A stretch of DNA of 64,000 nt from Fasciolopsis buskii. Lineage: Eukaryota > Platyhelminthes > Trematoda > Plagiorchiida > Fasciolidae. The notes under the pieces are model-generated. The model saw nothing but the letters and a program-made list of their open reading frames with translations. It did not search any database and was not told where the DNA came from. The stretch lies in the NCBI GenBank assembly GCA_008360955.1, contig LUCM01004871.1, positions 193,352-257,351 on the forward strand. Direction: 5' to 3'. A program made the position numbers and the translations under genes. This document shows, one piece after another, positions 50,761 to 63,427 of this stretch; position 1 is the first letter of the stretch, and each line of letters opens with the position of its first letter.

Positions 50761-51589
50761 TGCAGTCACTGTGCGAACCGTTCTTACTGATGAGGGAAAC
50801 AACAGATCCTCCCATAAAGAGGGTGATTTTCGGAATACGAGATATTAGAAAATAACACTTGAAGTTCTCTCACTAGTTGCATTCCTTCTCCTTTAAACAG
50901 AACCGGGTAAGGGCAATCGGAGCCCGGCGCTTTATAATATCCTTAGGGTCGGATTTCCCGGAGGATCTCTGCCTTATATGGTGAATCTGTTGAAACAGAC
51001 TATTGGTGACTTGTCGGAATAGCTGGGGTGGGGGATGACTCAGAGGGCCAGCTAAATTGTGCTTGAAAGTGCTCCATCCAGTTTACAGTTCGGTGCTGTT
51101 GGATGTGGACAGGCGGACTGATGGCTGCACAGATCGTTTCGCTCACACCCAATGCTTCCTACATGTAACTCAGGTGAAACAGCTTGCGGGAATTTCCCGT
51201 GATGGGACTATATGCGGTCTCCAAAGGTTGATGAAACCATCACGTCCCGTTATCCCTGCGCAAGTTTGCATTAAGTTCACATCTCATTACTAACCCTGCT
51301 CCACCATACTCGCTACCAGTCGGGATGGACTGGCGAGCGTCAAGGAGAGGAGACAGCAGAAATCCAGGGTGTAGCCACAAGACGAGTCAGGCTACAACCC
51401 ACTAACCCAACAGAATGCAGGGCATTCTTGATTGGCGACCTTGATTTTTTGAGATAGGGACAGTCCTACATTTTCAGCCAGTGTGCTTCGAAAGATTGCT
51501 AGACGAGTTGGATCAGATAGCTTGTTGCAATATAATACACGCCGCGAGGTGCATTTTGAGCGCCCAACAAAGCACACGGAAAGCCTAGC

Positions 51590-51910
51590 TCATACTAACG
51601 TGTGGTCGAAATCTAGGGATGTCTCAGTACGACCGACAGTCTTGTAGACAGGCCCGCCATTTTATAGCTAAAAGCTACATGGTCGATTTGGGTCCACCGC
51701 TGACTAGCAGATGATCGACGTCAGATAGCGTGCTGGCGATTGGAACGTCTGAAGCTCGTACTAGGGAGAAACAGTCGATAGTCTGAACATAGAGTCGACA
51801 ACATTCCCCATCCTCAGAGCGATTGAAGCCGAGACCAAATGGGCCTCCTAGATGCGGGTCATTGGAGGACTGCCTATCTACTCAAGCATTTGTTTTCTGC
51901 CAGTAGATAG
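51590..51910 (-). pseudogene. Endonuclease domain relic of LINE B
   Basis: The order HLGGPFGLG, then GECCRLYVQTIDCF, then WTQIDHVAFSYK, then QDCRSY and RPH (where SDH is expected) follows the second half of RTE-type APE endonucleases. The IDH motif is kept. A frame change lies between WTQIDH and QDCRSY, and there are in-frame stops. A weak NAxV block near 51890 may be the GDFNAQVG motif. Confidence 0.7.
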
Positions 51911-52685
51911 ATTTTAGCTTGGTTTGCAGGAAACGTGGTCAGAAAAATTTGTAACATCTGAATGGTTTATACTGCAACAAATAAGTTGATATTTTTTCCC
52001 GCCGGGGTCCTCTTGAAAACAGACGAGGTCTTAGGTCTGTTCGTCTCCGTTGGATATCATCTGGCACCTCGACTGGAATAAGCATGCACACATTTGCCGA
52101 ATATGTAGTTATCACCGAACTTCTAATCAGATCAACAAGTCACGTTACCGAGTCATGCAGCTCACATGTCATGCAAACGGACTGCCGCGCGCGTTGTCCA
52201 GAAACGTGCGTTTGTTCGACTCTAGACCGGCGCTATTAAGACAGTCTGAAGCTACTAAACCATGGTCAAGGGCCACTAATCGGCCGGCAGGCGTAGTAGA
52301 AGAATGGGTTTAACGGTTGGCAAACTGAACTGTGGGATAATTTGGTTTTCAGCGGAATATCTGATAATTTCCTAATTTGGCATTTATTCTATCAATTTTT
52401 GGTTGTCCGTAAGTGGTAATCACAATCCGTATGATGGCGGAATTATTCCGAGTTAGAACTTTAACTATTTCACTTCAAGGTTAATTTACGTACAATCTTG
52501 AACAAGCTATGAGCTCATCGTCGGTACATTGGGCAGCCGGGCGCACTTTTCAAACATTCCATTAATGAACGAATAGAAAACCGATAAACCCCAGAATGCC
52601 AACAGGGCTGCCGGTCCCGTGGTACAACGCGAGCACGTGGTGCACACGTGTTTTGCCGGTAGCTCTTACGAATGACCTCTGCGAT

Positions 52686-52711
52686 GTGTGTGTGTGAGAG
52701 AGAGAGAGAGC
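52686..52711. repeat. (GT)n(GA)n compound microsatellite
   Basis: GT units pass into GA units. Confidence 0.9.
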
Positions 52712-54076
52712 GATAAAGAAGGAAAAGTGCACTTAAAAGTACATGTCCACTAGCCCGATGCGCTTGGCCCTGAGGTTCGGTGATCAGCTGGCCCCACACC
52801 TGGACTCTGGTTTAAATCACACCCATGCGAATTACAAGGTCGACAAAACGCAGTCGTTCAGGCCCCGGGCGGGCAATTCCCTAAATGGTACTATGCTCGA
52901 TTCCCATGGCAAACATGATTTAAACACTCGGCTGTGCTCGTTTGTGATTTAAAAAAATGGAATTGAAATATTTCACACATACTCGTGCTTACACAGTCAG
53001 AGAAAGATGAATCAATAAGAATGAATGTCAATTTTTCCTCCCAGCCTTCGTTACATCTTCATTTTTCTTATGACATTTTATTTTATTGGGCAATGTGAAT
53101 CCAAAATAAAAAAACCGTTGAGTACTGGAAACAATGCATGAGAATCAAACTGTTAGAGAATTTACTTCAGTTCACTATTTCTCTAACGAGAGAGGGAAAC
53201 AGTATTGAAATAAGTTGAACTAAACTCAATCGAACAGCTAGTTGCTTGTTCTTCCTTCCAGGTTTCTCATATTCCAGTAGGTCCCAGGATTCTAGAATAG
53301 ATCAATATTGCGAAATTGCAACAAAATTGAAAAACAATGAGGTTGAATGTGCAGAGGTGCATATTTTTGCATGGACCCAGTAACTCATCGGTGTGTTAGT
53401 CCCAATGTTACAAGTATCCTTATTTGCTCGTTAACTTACTAACCTCAAAGTAAGCTCTAAATAACACAAAAGCCGTGGATCACCAGCAAACCAGATGAAA
53501 TACTCAGGCAACAAGTTACACACGTTCATACCAACCGCAAATATTAGGCTTTGGACAAGTCTTCCAACTGATAATTCGTTTGCGTGATTAAATTTCTCTG
53601 TTTGGTGTCTTCCATGATTATTCTGTACTGAAAGGCTAAAAATATTGGAAAGACGACTGAGGTTGGCCCCTAGTCCATGATTAACTGAATTGCAGCATAC
53701 CCGGCCACAGCAATCCCGCTAGGAACACGTAGAAAAATGAATCAGGTAAGTGCTCTCTATTCACAACGAGGAAGTTTGCTAGTCCAGAACTGGGAGTAGG
53801 GGACAGTGAAACAACACTTACAGCCGAAGAATAGTAAGCGTACTTAGCGGACGTGTACTTCTAATACACTAAGACAAACTAATTCACCATTTATTCTTAG
53901 ATGACATATAAGGATTGAAATGATTTCCATATTTTGATCTCCCAATCCGATGACATGGGAAAATTTGGCATCACTGTGTAGGTAGTGGATATAGAGCACA
54001 AAAATCACGGCATTGGGACATTTGACTTCCAAATATTTCAAGGAAGTCTGATTTGAGGGAATTTTTGCATCTCCAC

Positions 54077-54102
54077 ACACACAGACCCACACACACACGG
54101 AC
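54077..54102. repeat. (CA)n microsatellite
   Basis: CA run with one 'gacc' interruption. Confidence 0.85.
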
Positions 54103-54320
54103 AAAAGGTTAAGTGGAAATTCGAAAGAAAATGGTTCTGTAAGATTTGAAACAATTTGATGTGAGAACGACCTGACGAATAATGAACAGAGTAGGTCAAG
54201 CAGTCAAAACGGGAGTATGTTGTGGATTGTTTTACAGTTGGTTTGTGAGTCCATCCTAACGGAAACGATAATGACCCAATCAAAGCCTTCTGTTCCCTAC
54301 TCTGTCCGTATGTATGCACG

Positions 54321-54400
54321 TCCAACACCGCCAAAACCGAGATCGAACCGGTTACGAACAACTGCGGGTCGCATATCCAAACCGTTAGACCATCGTGGCT
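54321..54400 (-). repeat. tRNA-derived SINE-like relic
   Basis: On the minus strand 'tggtctaacggtttgg' (54393-54378) is A-box-like and 'ggttcgatctc' (54350-54340) is a near-consensus B box. The spacing of roughly 35 bases is right for a tRNA. The acceptor stem cannot be closed. It could be a tRNA pseudogene or the head of a SINE family different from HH-SINE. Confidence 0.5.
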
Positions 54401-54920
54401 GTTATCTAATTGGTTATTCAGGGCAATGAAAAGGGCTTATCCGAAGCAAACTGTATCGATTTTAGTCAGACATGTCCTTGTGAACTCTAAAGATAATGCT
54501 GCTAATCCACACAGTCGTAACGGGTAGTATTATCACCAGTCGAACAAGAATGATTCTGATGGTGCTTAAAAAATCAGACTGCCGGCTCGTATATCGCGTG
54601 TTATCAAGCACCGAAAATTTGTTCTTCTAATTCAACGTATCAACTTTTTTCCTTTCCACATAGGTTATAGTAGATCAGAATCGAAATCTTTACGTCACAG
54701 TCTAGCAGACTGGATACGAATTTTGTTGATTTTTTGTGATAACAGTCGAAATGGAGTTTGGATTCTTTGCCTGTGTTATCTTGGAATCTAAACCAGTGGA
54801 AGTTACAGTTGGACTGGTTAGAAAAAGAAATACAATATGCAAAGACAGTGCGAATCTAACTCCGTACAAATTTACATGTTTCTAGGCCACGGTCACTGAT
54901 TCTTGTTATCGGAGTTGTAT

Positions 54921-54963
54921 TACATTCCGTTCCGTCCCTTTTCATTCCTTTCCGTTCCGTTCA
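54921..54963. repeat. Interrupted (TTCCG)n pentanucleotide repeat
   Basis: 'ttccg' and 'ttcct' units with variants. Confidence 0.8.
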
Positions 54964-55190
54964 TCTCCGCGCTAAGGATTCGGTGAGGGTGCATTCAGGT
55001 GGCTAATCAAAGAAGCAGAACTGGGTTCAGCTTGAATGCACGGTTAACGTTTCAACAAGAAAAGAACAATGTGCGCAATTCCATTCAGTCCTACTTGATG
55101 GACGTTGACTATGAGTTCCAGTACTGAAGTCCCCTCTCCCCTCGTACACAGGAAATTTGTCACCACTTTCTGGTAGATTCTTTCCCCACT

Positions 55191-55215
55191 CCACCCCCCC
55201 ACACACACACACACC
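55191..55215. repeat. C-run followed by (CA)n
   Basis: Seven C then about eight CA units. Confidence 0.85.
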
Positions 55216-56026
55216 TTCCTAGTCAACCTTCAGAACTCGAGACCACCTCGTACACCTCGTAGACGAACGGAATTGTGGTGGTTTATGGGGCACCGGTAGC
55301 GAATGCTGAACCGTTTGGTCATAAGATGTCTGGTTGAGTAGCTGATTGGTTGACTAGCTGCCTGAAAGATCGGCCCCGAAATCTTTCAGTGGTTCTGTTG
55401 TCCACCTGAGGTCACGAGACCTCATATGACCTCAATATTTAGATGAACAAACCAGACAAACACGAAAATTATTCGTCTGAGAATCGAGCCACGATACTTG
55501 ACTGAGAAAATGCACGGCGCCTTATTACCGTAGTGGTAGAAGTATAAGCACATGGAAAACGAGAGCCACAAGTCATTAGCTGGTACGTCGCCCTTCTTGT
55601 TTACTTTGACGTTCTTTGCACCTGTAAATGGGGAAGTTTCAGGTTGGACGCTTGGATGCGAGTGAAGAAGTGTAATTGTCCCTTTGTCTGCTCGTCTGAA
55701 GTTTTGCGCATGACAAAGGCTAAAGAGGAAGGTTTTACAGGGACGAATTAATATGGGTTACTGTTTACCCCATTATTAGATTTCAATGGATTCCATGAAG
55801 TAGCATATAAAACTGACATTTTTTTGGAAGGAAAATATACTGGTACGTTGAAGGCAATCGTTGGGCAACGATGTTGTTCATCACTGATCAGTGTAAACAA
55901 ATGTTCGTTGCCTCGGAAAAAATCAAGACCGCAGTTCGTAGGCATCGCTGGTAATAGTTCAACAAAGGGTAGAAAAACAACGATGACAGGCTCGATGTGT
56001 TTTTCGTAGGTATGATTATTATTCGT

Positions 56027-56055
56027 ACTACTGGTAGTAGTAGCAGCAGTAGCAT
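56027..56055. repeat. Interrupted (GTA/GCA)n tract
   Basis: GTA and GCA triplets. Confidence 0.75.
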
Positions 56056-57381
56056 TGTCGTTGTCGCAGTAGGCATTTTGTAAACTGATCGGATTAGGCG
56101 AATGACCCAGTAGCATAGCTACCACATATACATTGGTAAAATGGGAATGTTGTCTCGAAAGTACGCGATCGGTTTCTGAAAACCGACCTAAGTTCCTCGT
56201 ACACACACATGAGGCAGTAATACTAAAAATTCTCTGTCGCTTTCTAATAGTTAGTACCAATAAAGAAAGTGAATGTTATATCCCCGTGACTCAGATGAAA
56301 TTCAGGGGAATTTTTCAACATTTGCCGATGGTGACATGTGCACTCAGCCAGGTGTTTTTACTTCTCATAAGTCTTCACTCTTATTGTTACTAGGTGATAA
56401 GTACCGATTTATCTTTAGGTAGCTTGATTATGGTTGGTTTGAACAAAAATTGACCAAAAAACAAAACTACAGCCCTGTACGCTTCAACTGGTCCCGGATG
56501 ACAGTTAAGAATGTATCTATAAGAAAGTATACAATTCTCGCCGGGCAAAAATGGCAGTTCTACTAATTGTTAAAAGAATACAATTGGAATGAATAAAAAA
56601 ATATTATTGAAACGCTCCCGTGATCGCAGCCCTAAATTCTCTCATTATGCGGCTAACTGGAACTGATGAGGATTTTTACAAAACGCTTCCAATCGGGGCA
56701 TCGTGTGAAGCCTATGGCGAATTTTTTCCTCTGCTGATCTGGACAAAATTTTCAACCACTGAAGTAAAAACAGAATTTAAAAATCCGGTAAATTTCCCAA
56801 GCCTGAGATTCGGTTTTGAGGTTTATCTGTGGACATTCGGGCGTGAATGTTCTAAACCTGCACCTTTTTTTCTCCCTCGTCCATTTTCCCAGTAGGTAGT
56901 TTTCTCATGGTCCCGGACTCTTGACAAGAATGTTTCGCAGTTCTTGTATACAAATTAAAAACAAATTAAATATACGTACTAATACTAAAAGCATTGCTAA
57001 TATTATCAATATTAGTATTAATCTTATGTTGACAACGGGACGATTTTTCAGTCCCCGAATAATGAGCGAGATATTCGACCGAATAAAATCGTGACGGAGT
57101 GTCGGCAACAATGAGTCTTTGTGATCTTGGATTATGCAGAAAATACTGTAAAGCTTGTTAAGTTCGATGGGGGAGTGCAGAGAAATAAATGCAGTTCCAT
57201 CAAGTGCATAAAACAAGTTATAACATCTAGTAACATATAAATCGAAGGGAAAAAGTGCCAAAAATTAACTTCCGGAACAATTGGGTCGTGTGAATTACAA
57301 TTCAAGTCAAGCCAAGTGAAATCGAACCACGTCAACTCTAACACTTCACTCTCAGTAGTATGTTTCACATACGGATAGAAA

Positions 57382-57475
57382 AACAAAATTCCCCGGACGC
57401 ACACGACCGGTTTCAAGGTTATCGGAGCTCGTGAGGTATGCGAGCCCCGTATTCTCGTGTTCTACCCCACCAATG
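57382..57475 (-). repeat. Hammerhead-bearing repeat, copy 2 (decayed)
   Basis: A diverged copy of the repeat at 49170-49285, sharing flanks on both sides of the ribozyme and oriented on the same strand. The flank matches extend roughly 15 to 35 bases on each side. Confidence 0.6.
57399..57441 (-). ncRNA. Broken hammerhead relic (core G5 changed to C)
   Basis: On the minus strand stem I GCATAC/GTGTGC, the palindromic stem III ACCGGT, GAAA and the cleavage base C are all kept. The core reads CTCACGA instead of CTGACGA, and stem II (GCT with CTT) no longer pairs. G5 is invariant in hammerheads, so no activity is expected. Confidence 0.75.
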
Positions 57476-58770
57476 CTAGTGCATTCCGTTATTCGTTTCT
57501 CACTAGAATGGACTTATCATCCACTCAAGATCCTACTGATTCCAATGAGATTTTAGAATCAAACACTTAATATCTGTGACCTGAATGACAAGACAAAGCG
57601 AAACTCAATTAACTGATTGATATCACTTTTCGACTACAAGGATTATTTTGACTAGAATAAAAACTGACCGAAAACGTGTCAAAACGAAAATCTTCGATTT
57701 TTACCAATTGCCTATGTGAACTTCTCTATCACAAAGCAATTATTACTGGCTCAGTTATTGAGATATTCATGCAAGCATAGAAACGCGTTTGTGGATAATA
57801 GGATAAATAAGGAAATTTTTTCGATTAATGATAATACACGAAAAGTAAATTTTCTTTCGTATTTGGAATAAAGGAGTGCAAAGTACGCACGTATTTGCAC
57901 ACAGTACATCCATGTGAACAGGTTCGTTGGCATCCGAGCCCAATGAACTGCACTTACATTGGCTGATTCTAAACCCGGACACATCAAGTCAGTCAATGAT
58001 TTCCTTTGAACTAGCATTATGTGAATGTTCCCAAAAGAGTCCACAAAATTAAGGAATGACTTTAAGCTTTACGAGGCGATGCGCTTATCCCAAAACTTAT
58101 GTCAAAATATACACATATATTTGCGTATACATAAATGACAAGATGTTCGAGCCAAGTCTCTCCTACTAAGTTGATGCTTCCGAGAAATTTTATGTATTCG
58201 ACTAAAAGTGAATGCGTCAAACTTCAACACTCAAAATATTGGAAAATTTCCCTGATTCTATAGGCATCCTTGAGAGTAAGTTGCAGTGCTTCATGTCACT
58301 TGAGTGGCATAGCATTCAGAAAGATAAATGGGTGGATGAACTGTGTGAAATAAATATGCCCCACCTCACTAATCCATCAGCAACACTTGTTTTCTTTCAG
58401 ACACAGGTAGGAAAATCGTATCTTCTTCCACGTCCCTCGGGTGCAGTTTGACTGCTGCCTTCCTGCCTCTGCCGCATTCGCAATCACTTTTGTCAGTTTT
58501 ACTTTTCCAATCACGACCCCAGATTTGGGCGTGACACGAGATTAGTAAAGGCTCGCCGTATAGCGTGGTTCACACATGTCATGTGCCACGGGAATCAAAA
58601 ACACTCATCGTGGGGCTTAGTTCCTTTTTGGGTGTGGCTTGAGCAAGCCACTATTCCAGCGCAGATTCACACCAACGCGTTGTCCAATGTGCTAATGAAC
58701 GACGCATGATAAATGAAGTCTTGTTGGATAGGACGTATTCTGATTTACTCCATGAATCGAAACGCGTTCT
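57476..58770. other. No gene recognised
   Basis: Nothing supportable. A strong acceptor-like tract ends at 58400. Confidence 0.4.
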
Positions 58771-59085
58771 GGTCTTATGAAATAGCTCATCACATGTTAT
58801 TATTGCTCAACTCATCATCAAGAAACCACGAAAGAGAGAGAGCCAGCAGCAGTGCAGATCCACCACTCCCGAGCTGGGACACCAACCCGGGACGAGCGAT
58901 TTTGGATCGATAGCCTTAGCCATTACGTTACCGGGGTGGCTCTCAACAGTTTGTTGAACTTCAGAACATGATGACATTGTATCTTTCGGTTACTGATTTG
59001 CACGGCCACGAGCTGCTAGCGCACGGCAGTCGACCCCAAATGATAGATGATTTCTGTGCAGGTAGCCTAAGTACGACGAAGACTT
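58771..59085 (-). mobile_element. HH-SINE copy 5, ribozyme deleted
   Basis: On the minus strand it has a leader matching that of copies 2 and 3 (59085 to about 58970) and a tRNA-like part with A box TGGCTAAGGC (58924-58914 region). A B-box-like 'gggttggtgtccc' and a family tail follow. Where the hammerhead should be, only its first bases (GCACTGCTG) remain, followed by a short CT run (58846-58835 region). About 35 bases including the GAAA box and stem III are missing. Confidence 0.7.
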
Positions 59086-62000
59086 TGTTTTCCATGGTTC
59101 AAAAATCTTTTGGCCATGTATTGGATTTCGTAGTAAATGTAGTTATCCATCAGGAAACTGGAGAACTGTCTGCATTGCAAAGAAGCAGCAATCACGGAAC
59201 AAAATTGTCATGCTTAAATGAATACCGGTAGATCGCGGTGCTAAACTTAGGAAGTCGAGCGAAGTCTATGTATTTATTCTATCCAGAAAGATATCTCTCA
59301 TATCCCTCTCACTCAGGTCACGATCCAGTCAAGTCTGACGGCATATCAGTTAGTTTTTGACTCGTCAAATGGTACGCAAAGTAGAAATTTGCGGGAAACG
59401 GAGAGCATCAGGGCTATATACATAACCGGTTTAATCCAGTTCTGGTCGAACCGGAACTATGGCTAAGTCTGGCGGTGGTCAACAGGATGCTGCCGTGGAA
59501 TTTGACTCCGAAGGTTGCGTGCTCACATGCTCTTTGCGGATAGCTTACGGACTCGGGAGCCGTCCCACGGCTGCAATCTATCCAGAAATTTTCTGTTTAT
59601 TGTATAACAGATAAAGGAACTAAAACTAAAATTGATGTATTGATTTAGCAGAGTTTCATTTTCACTTTTTTCTTATGCTTCATGCAAAACCCATGAGAAT
59701 GAGAGCATCGACCAGTCATCGATAGGATCATTGTTCGGGCTTATCTCATTTGTCGTGTACTGCATGCAAGCTGGAGCACCTGAAGTACTTACTTTTTATA
59801 CTACTTTCTTGTGCTAGAGGATGAGTTGACTTCTTGGATGTCTCTAATTTCGGCCGTCCATCCGTTGGTAGCTGCGGCAAGGTCCACAAACCCTAAAATC
59901 CGACTATTGTGACGGTCGCCCCATCAGAAGTGATTTATTGTGAAACCAAACTTGCAGTATTCCAATTTTACTTGATGATATGTCATCTTATTAAGTTAGT
60001 ATTTTGAACGAATGTCGAAATGGTGTAGAGATAATTTTCATTTTGGATGTTGAGGCTATCGTGCAAGTGAATTCATCCCGATCATCCGAGGAATATTGCT
60101 ATTTTTCAAACTATTTGACCCGGTATTTCTGAATGTGATTGGCGGGCCTATACAATGTACCGTAGGAAGCAGTTCAGCAAAAAAATCTCGGAAAGAAAAT
60201 AACTTCAGTGAATTTTTTTGATTTGTTCAACACGTTCCATCTAAACCAGAAAAAAAACATGTGGGTCTTGAATAAAAGAACTGTCTTAAATGAACTACCT
60301 GAAAAGTTTATCCCCTCCTAATCTACTGTTTACTTTGAGTTTCATGTTAAACGTGGAATTAAGAGATATTCCAGAAACAAATGGTGTGACATAAATCACA
60401 ATAACTGTTCAGCATTGTTTCCTTTGATTGGACTAAATCCTAATCGATCCGGTCTCTGTGTGCTTGGTCATACATCCGTATAGCACAGTCTTGATGAGGA
60501 TTGTTTTACTACGAATGGTTGATGTACACTTACGTGGATAATCTGTCCTGCCAAAATTCGTCCCCTATCATGACAAACACAAATGATTTTACGTAGATGA
60601 TATCATTCAGTCAAATGTGTCTCAATCAATCCATGCCCGTCTCAAATCCTGTGCACTGTAAAACAGATGTGCAAGGTGTTTGCATCAGGTCAGTTACCTA
60701 ACTTGTTGGATGTGGTTCCATGAATTTCTTCACCGAATGAATCAACCCGATAAACCAAAGCTTCGTTGAGAGATATTTCAGTTGCCATATATCACTATAT
60801 GTAGTCGGTCGATTCAGTGTATTTCTCGTCATTTGTGATAAAATCATTTAACCCTGCAAGATTGTAACCGAATCACGAGTTATTCACCAGACTGAACATT
60901 CGCACGTCACTAACAGTATAGGTGTAACCTATTTGACGGCTAACTGTCAATAAGACGGGCTCAGACCGACCGATTAAATAGCCAAAGCATATCACTAGTT
61001 TTTTTTCGCTTGGTTTCGTTGTCCTGATAAAATGTCCCAAAAACCTTTCCACAATACACGACATTCCCGATTCATCGCCAAGTAAAGCAATTATCTTTTG
61101 TCCGTCTGACGGATATAATTCTTTTTTTTGGGGGGGGGGACACCCATAAAAGTGGAAAATATTCCCACTGTCGGACAGGAACACATGTCTGAAGGCGAAC
61201 CAATCAGAATTTGACTCACGGGTTCGGTTGGAATTACCGAAAATTTTGGGCTACTGATCGTAATCGACCAGGAGACATGGACTGGATCACTGATTACCTG
61301 TTCCCAGCGATCTGAAAACGGTCTTTTACACTTTTTAAAGTGTTGCACACTGAATGCTATGGTGAAAGGCTCGTAGGAACCTTCATAGGAAAGTCTCTTG
61401 TTTTGTTTTAGAATGCGAGAGTTTGAGTATCTGAACAATTATACTGCCGTATATGAGAACTGAAAGCTGTACGCTAGTGGACAGTTATAATGCGAGGCGT
61501 ACAGAGAAGCCATGTGAGCACAGAGAATCAAATGGAAAAGGCAAAAAGACAATTACAAATTACATACACGTAACCATTTAACTACCACTGAAACTTACTT
61601 ACTATGAATAAATTAGTTTAGTTTTATCTTCTCTTTTTGGTGGCCATAAAGTTTACCTTAGATACTTTGGATGTATGAGATTTCCACTATCATTGTTCAG
61701 AGAGAAGACGAAATTTGACACTGACAACAAATCCACAACGATTCTGGGTAGTTCTCGATCTCTGGACGTGAAATTCGACGATAATTCGAAGGATCCAGTC
61801 TATGAATGTGAAAACTGGGGCGCTGTCTTCTCCCATTCAGGGCTTCAAACCCTCACCGGATCTGATATTTCAACTCTCTCATGCAGTAACTCGGAATTTC
61901 CACGTAGGGCCATCGTGACTACTAAATAATGCTATCCCAATCACATCACAATCAGCAAACAGGATTTCGAATAATTCTTGCTCATCTGTGATATAGAAAA

Positions 62001-63427
62001 ACATGTATGCGAAAAGAGGTTAAAGAATTCGTCTGCCTATTCGAATACAGAAAAGGCAAAATATTCAACGTGATCAGATTCGTTACGTTAATAGTGAAAA
62101 CAATTCTATACAAATAGCGCAGCTATTTTTAAATATCAACAGTTGCAAAAGACTTATCGCGAACTTATGTGCTCGACGGATGCAGAATGCCCCTAAGAAT
62201 GAAGCCTTTCTTCGCCGTAGAGTAGATTTCGATTGCCCTATTGTGAGTTGAGACTTACTGAAGAACAAAAACTTTTCGCGTCCTTCAACCGTAAATTGTC
62301 CGGTCCAGTTACGTGACTTTGTAGCGTAGGACGAGTTGCGTCAGTGGCTTTGTGTTCAGTGGAGAAAAGCATGTTTATTTCAATTCATCGATTTCAGCAT
62401 TAGGATATTTGACTTGTCTTTTGATTAACTTACAATGCAACATCAACACTCAGTGGGTCGCTGAAAACAAAGGTAGTATTGCAGAGCCGTTTTATTCGGT
62501 TTGTTAAGGATCGTTGGCAGTGCGCATTCACCACGACAGAACTCGAACACGAACCTAAGACGAACGGCCTAGTGGAATTTCTGGGCCGTTCAAGTAACTG
62601 GGTTGTTTGTCAATGCTTTATAGAATTTCTAGCTATATGATATAGCACCAATCTGTCCAGCGTATTTAAGACCAATAGCTATTGCTCAGAAGTATGACGA
62701 ATCCTTGAATAGTTTGTATGCCACATTGGCTTCTTAAGTGCCCTAAACTCAGAGACTGCTGGGTAACTGGTATATTTGTAAAAGTGCTCACTTGGCTTAT
62801 GTATTGATCCTGATTTTATATAACTGAAGTATATATTTCGAAAGTACTCCATATCAAACTTTGCACGATGCTCATTTCATATTTATCCCCTCTGAAAGGA
62901 TAAACATCTAGGTGTGTGCGCCATGGAAGACGTCCCATTCGGCAAAATGAAAACTGCGCCTTGAATCAGCTTTTACACTGACAATCAAAGGTGCTTGCAG
63001 AATTAAAAAATAAGGAAACATCATTAGATCATTCTGAACCAAGCGAAGTAAGCCAAAAGAGAGTTGCAGACATCAATCTTATTCCTCCTCCATCACGGTA
63101 TATCTCAAATCGTCCACGTGACAGTATGAAACACGCATTTCTGATGTACTCCTACTATCCTTGTTAAGACCACCTACTGTCGGTTATAGTCTGTTACCAC
63201 TGTGAAGCGTGATGATGAATTTATATCCAAGCCGTTATTTACACGTGTTCTCGTGCCTATGGTCGGGCTACGGGCAGTGGCCTTGTCCCGAGGCTGAGGT
63301 CATTCTTCAGCACACTACACCATCAGCCGCTTGTATGATGGGGTCAACACAGTTTCAGTAAAGTTGGACTTCCTCACCATACGCACCTACACATGCATAT
63401 TCGCACACAATGCAACTGTCTGATCAG
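59086..63427. other. No gene recognised
   Basis: T- and G-runs occur at 61124-61139. Short frames without signatures. Confidence 0.45.
61124..61139. repeat. Adjacent T8 and G9 homopolymers
   Basis: Runs of T and G meet directly, giving a run of K and P codons on the minus strand. Confidence 0.9.

Larger units (their letters stand above)
49449..51910 (-). mobile_element. RTE-like LINE remnant B, nearly complete but decayed
   Basis: On the minus strand the order is endonuclease, reverse transcriptase, C-terminal region, A-rich tail. Recognisable blocks are SSNDPHLGGPFGLG (near 51860), WTQIDHVAFSYK (near 51690), KLSDPTRLAIF (near 51500), ISLIPIASKML (50748-50716) and QTGFRADRGCTDQIFTM (near 50630). 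Further on come LEYADDNALLSENTHRVQ (50290 region), FAPSKCKVLLPD, LGSLISFGGGIGEE, HYLRWLGH and PGWGPLD. An A-rich tail is at 49468-49449. Frames change several times and stops are frequent, so it cannot encode a working protein. The first part of the endonuclease is missing or too decayed to see. Confidence 0.85.
51911..57380. other. No gene recognised
   Basis: GT/GA, CA and pentanucleotide repeats occur, with one tRNA-like relic at 54.3 kb. The longest frame of the window (170 codons, minus strand, 55748-56260) lies here and crosses a CTA/GTA tract; I see no domain in it. Confidence 0.45.

Noticed and set aside
55748..56260. Longest open frame in the window (170 codons, minus strand)
   Set aside because: About this length is expected once by chance in this much DNA. 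It crosses a trinucleotide tract, has no domain signature, and has competing frames on both strands.
58401..58406. Six-base micro-exon candidate after a strong acceptor
   Set aside because: The donor 'gtagga' is poor, and the pair is likely chance.
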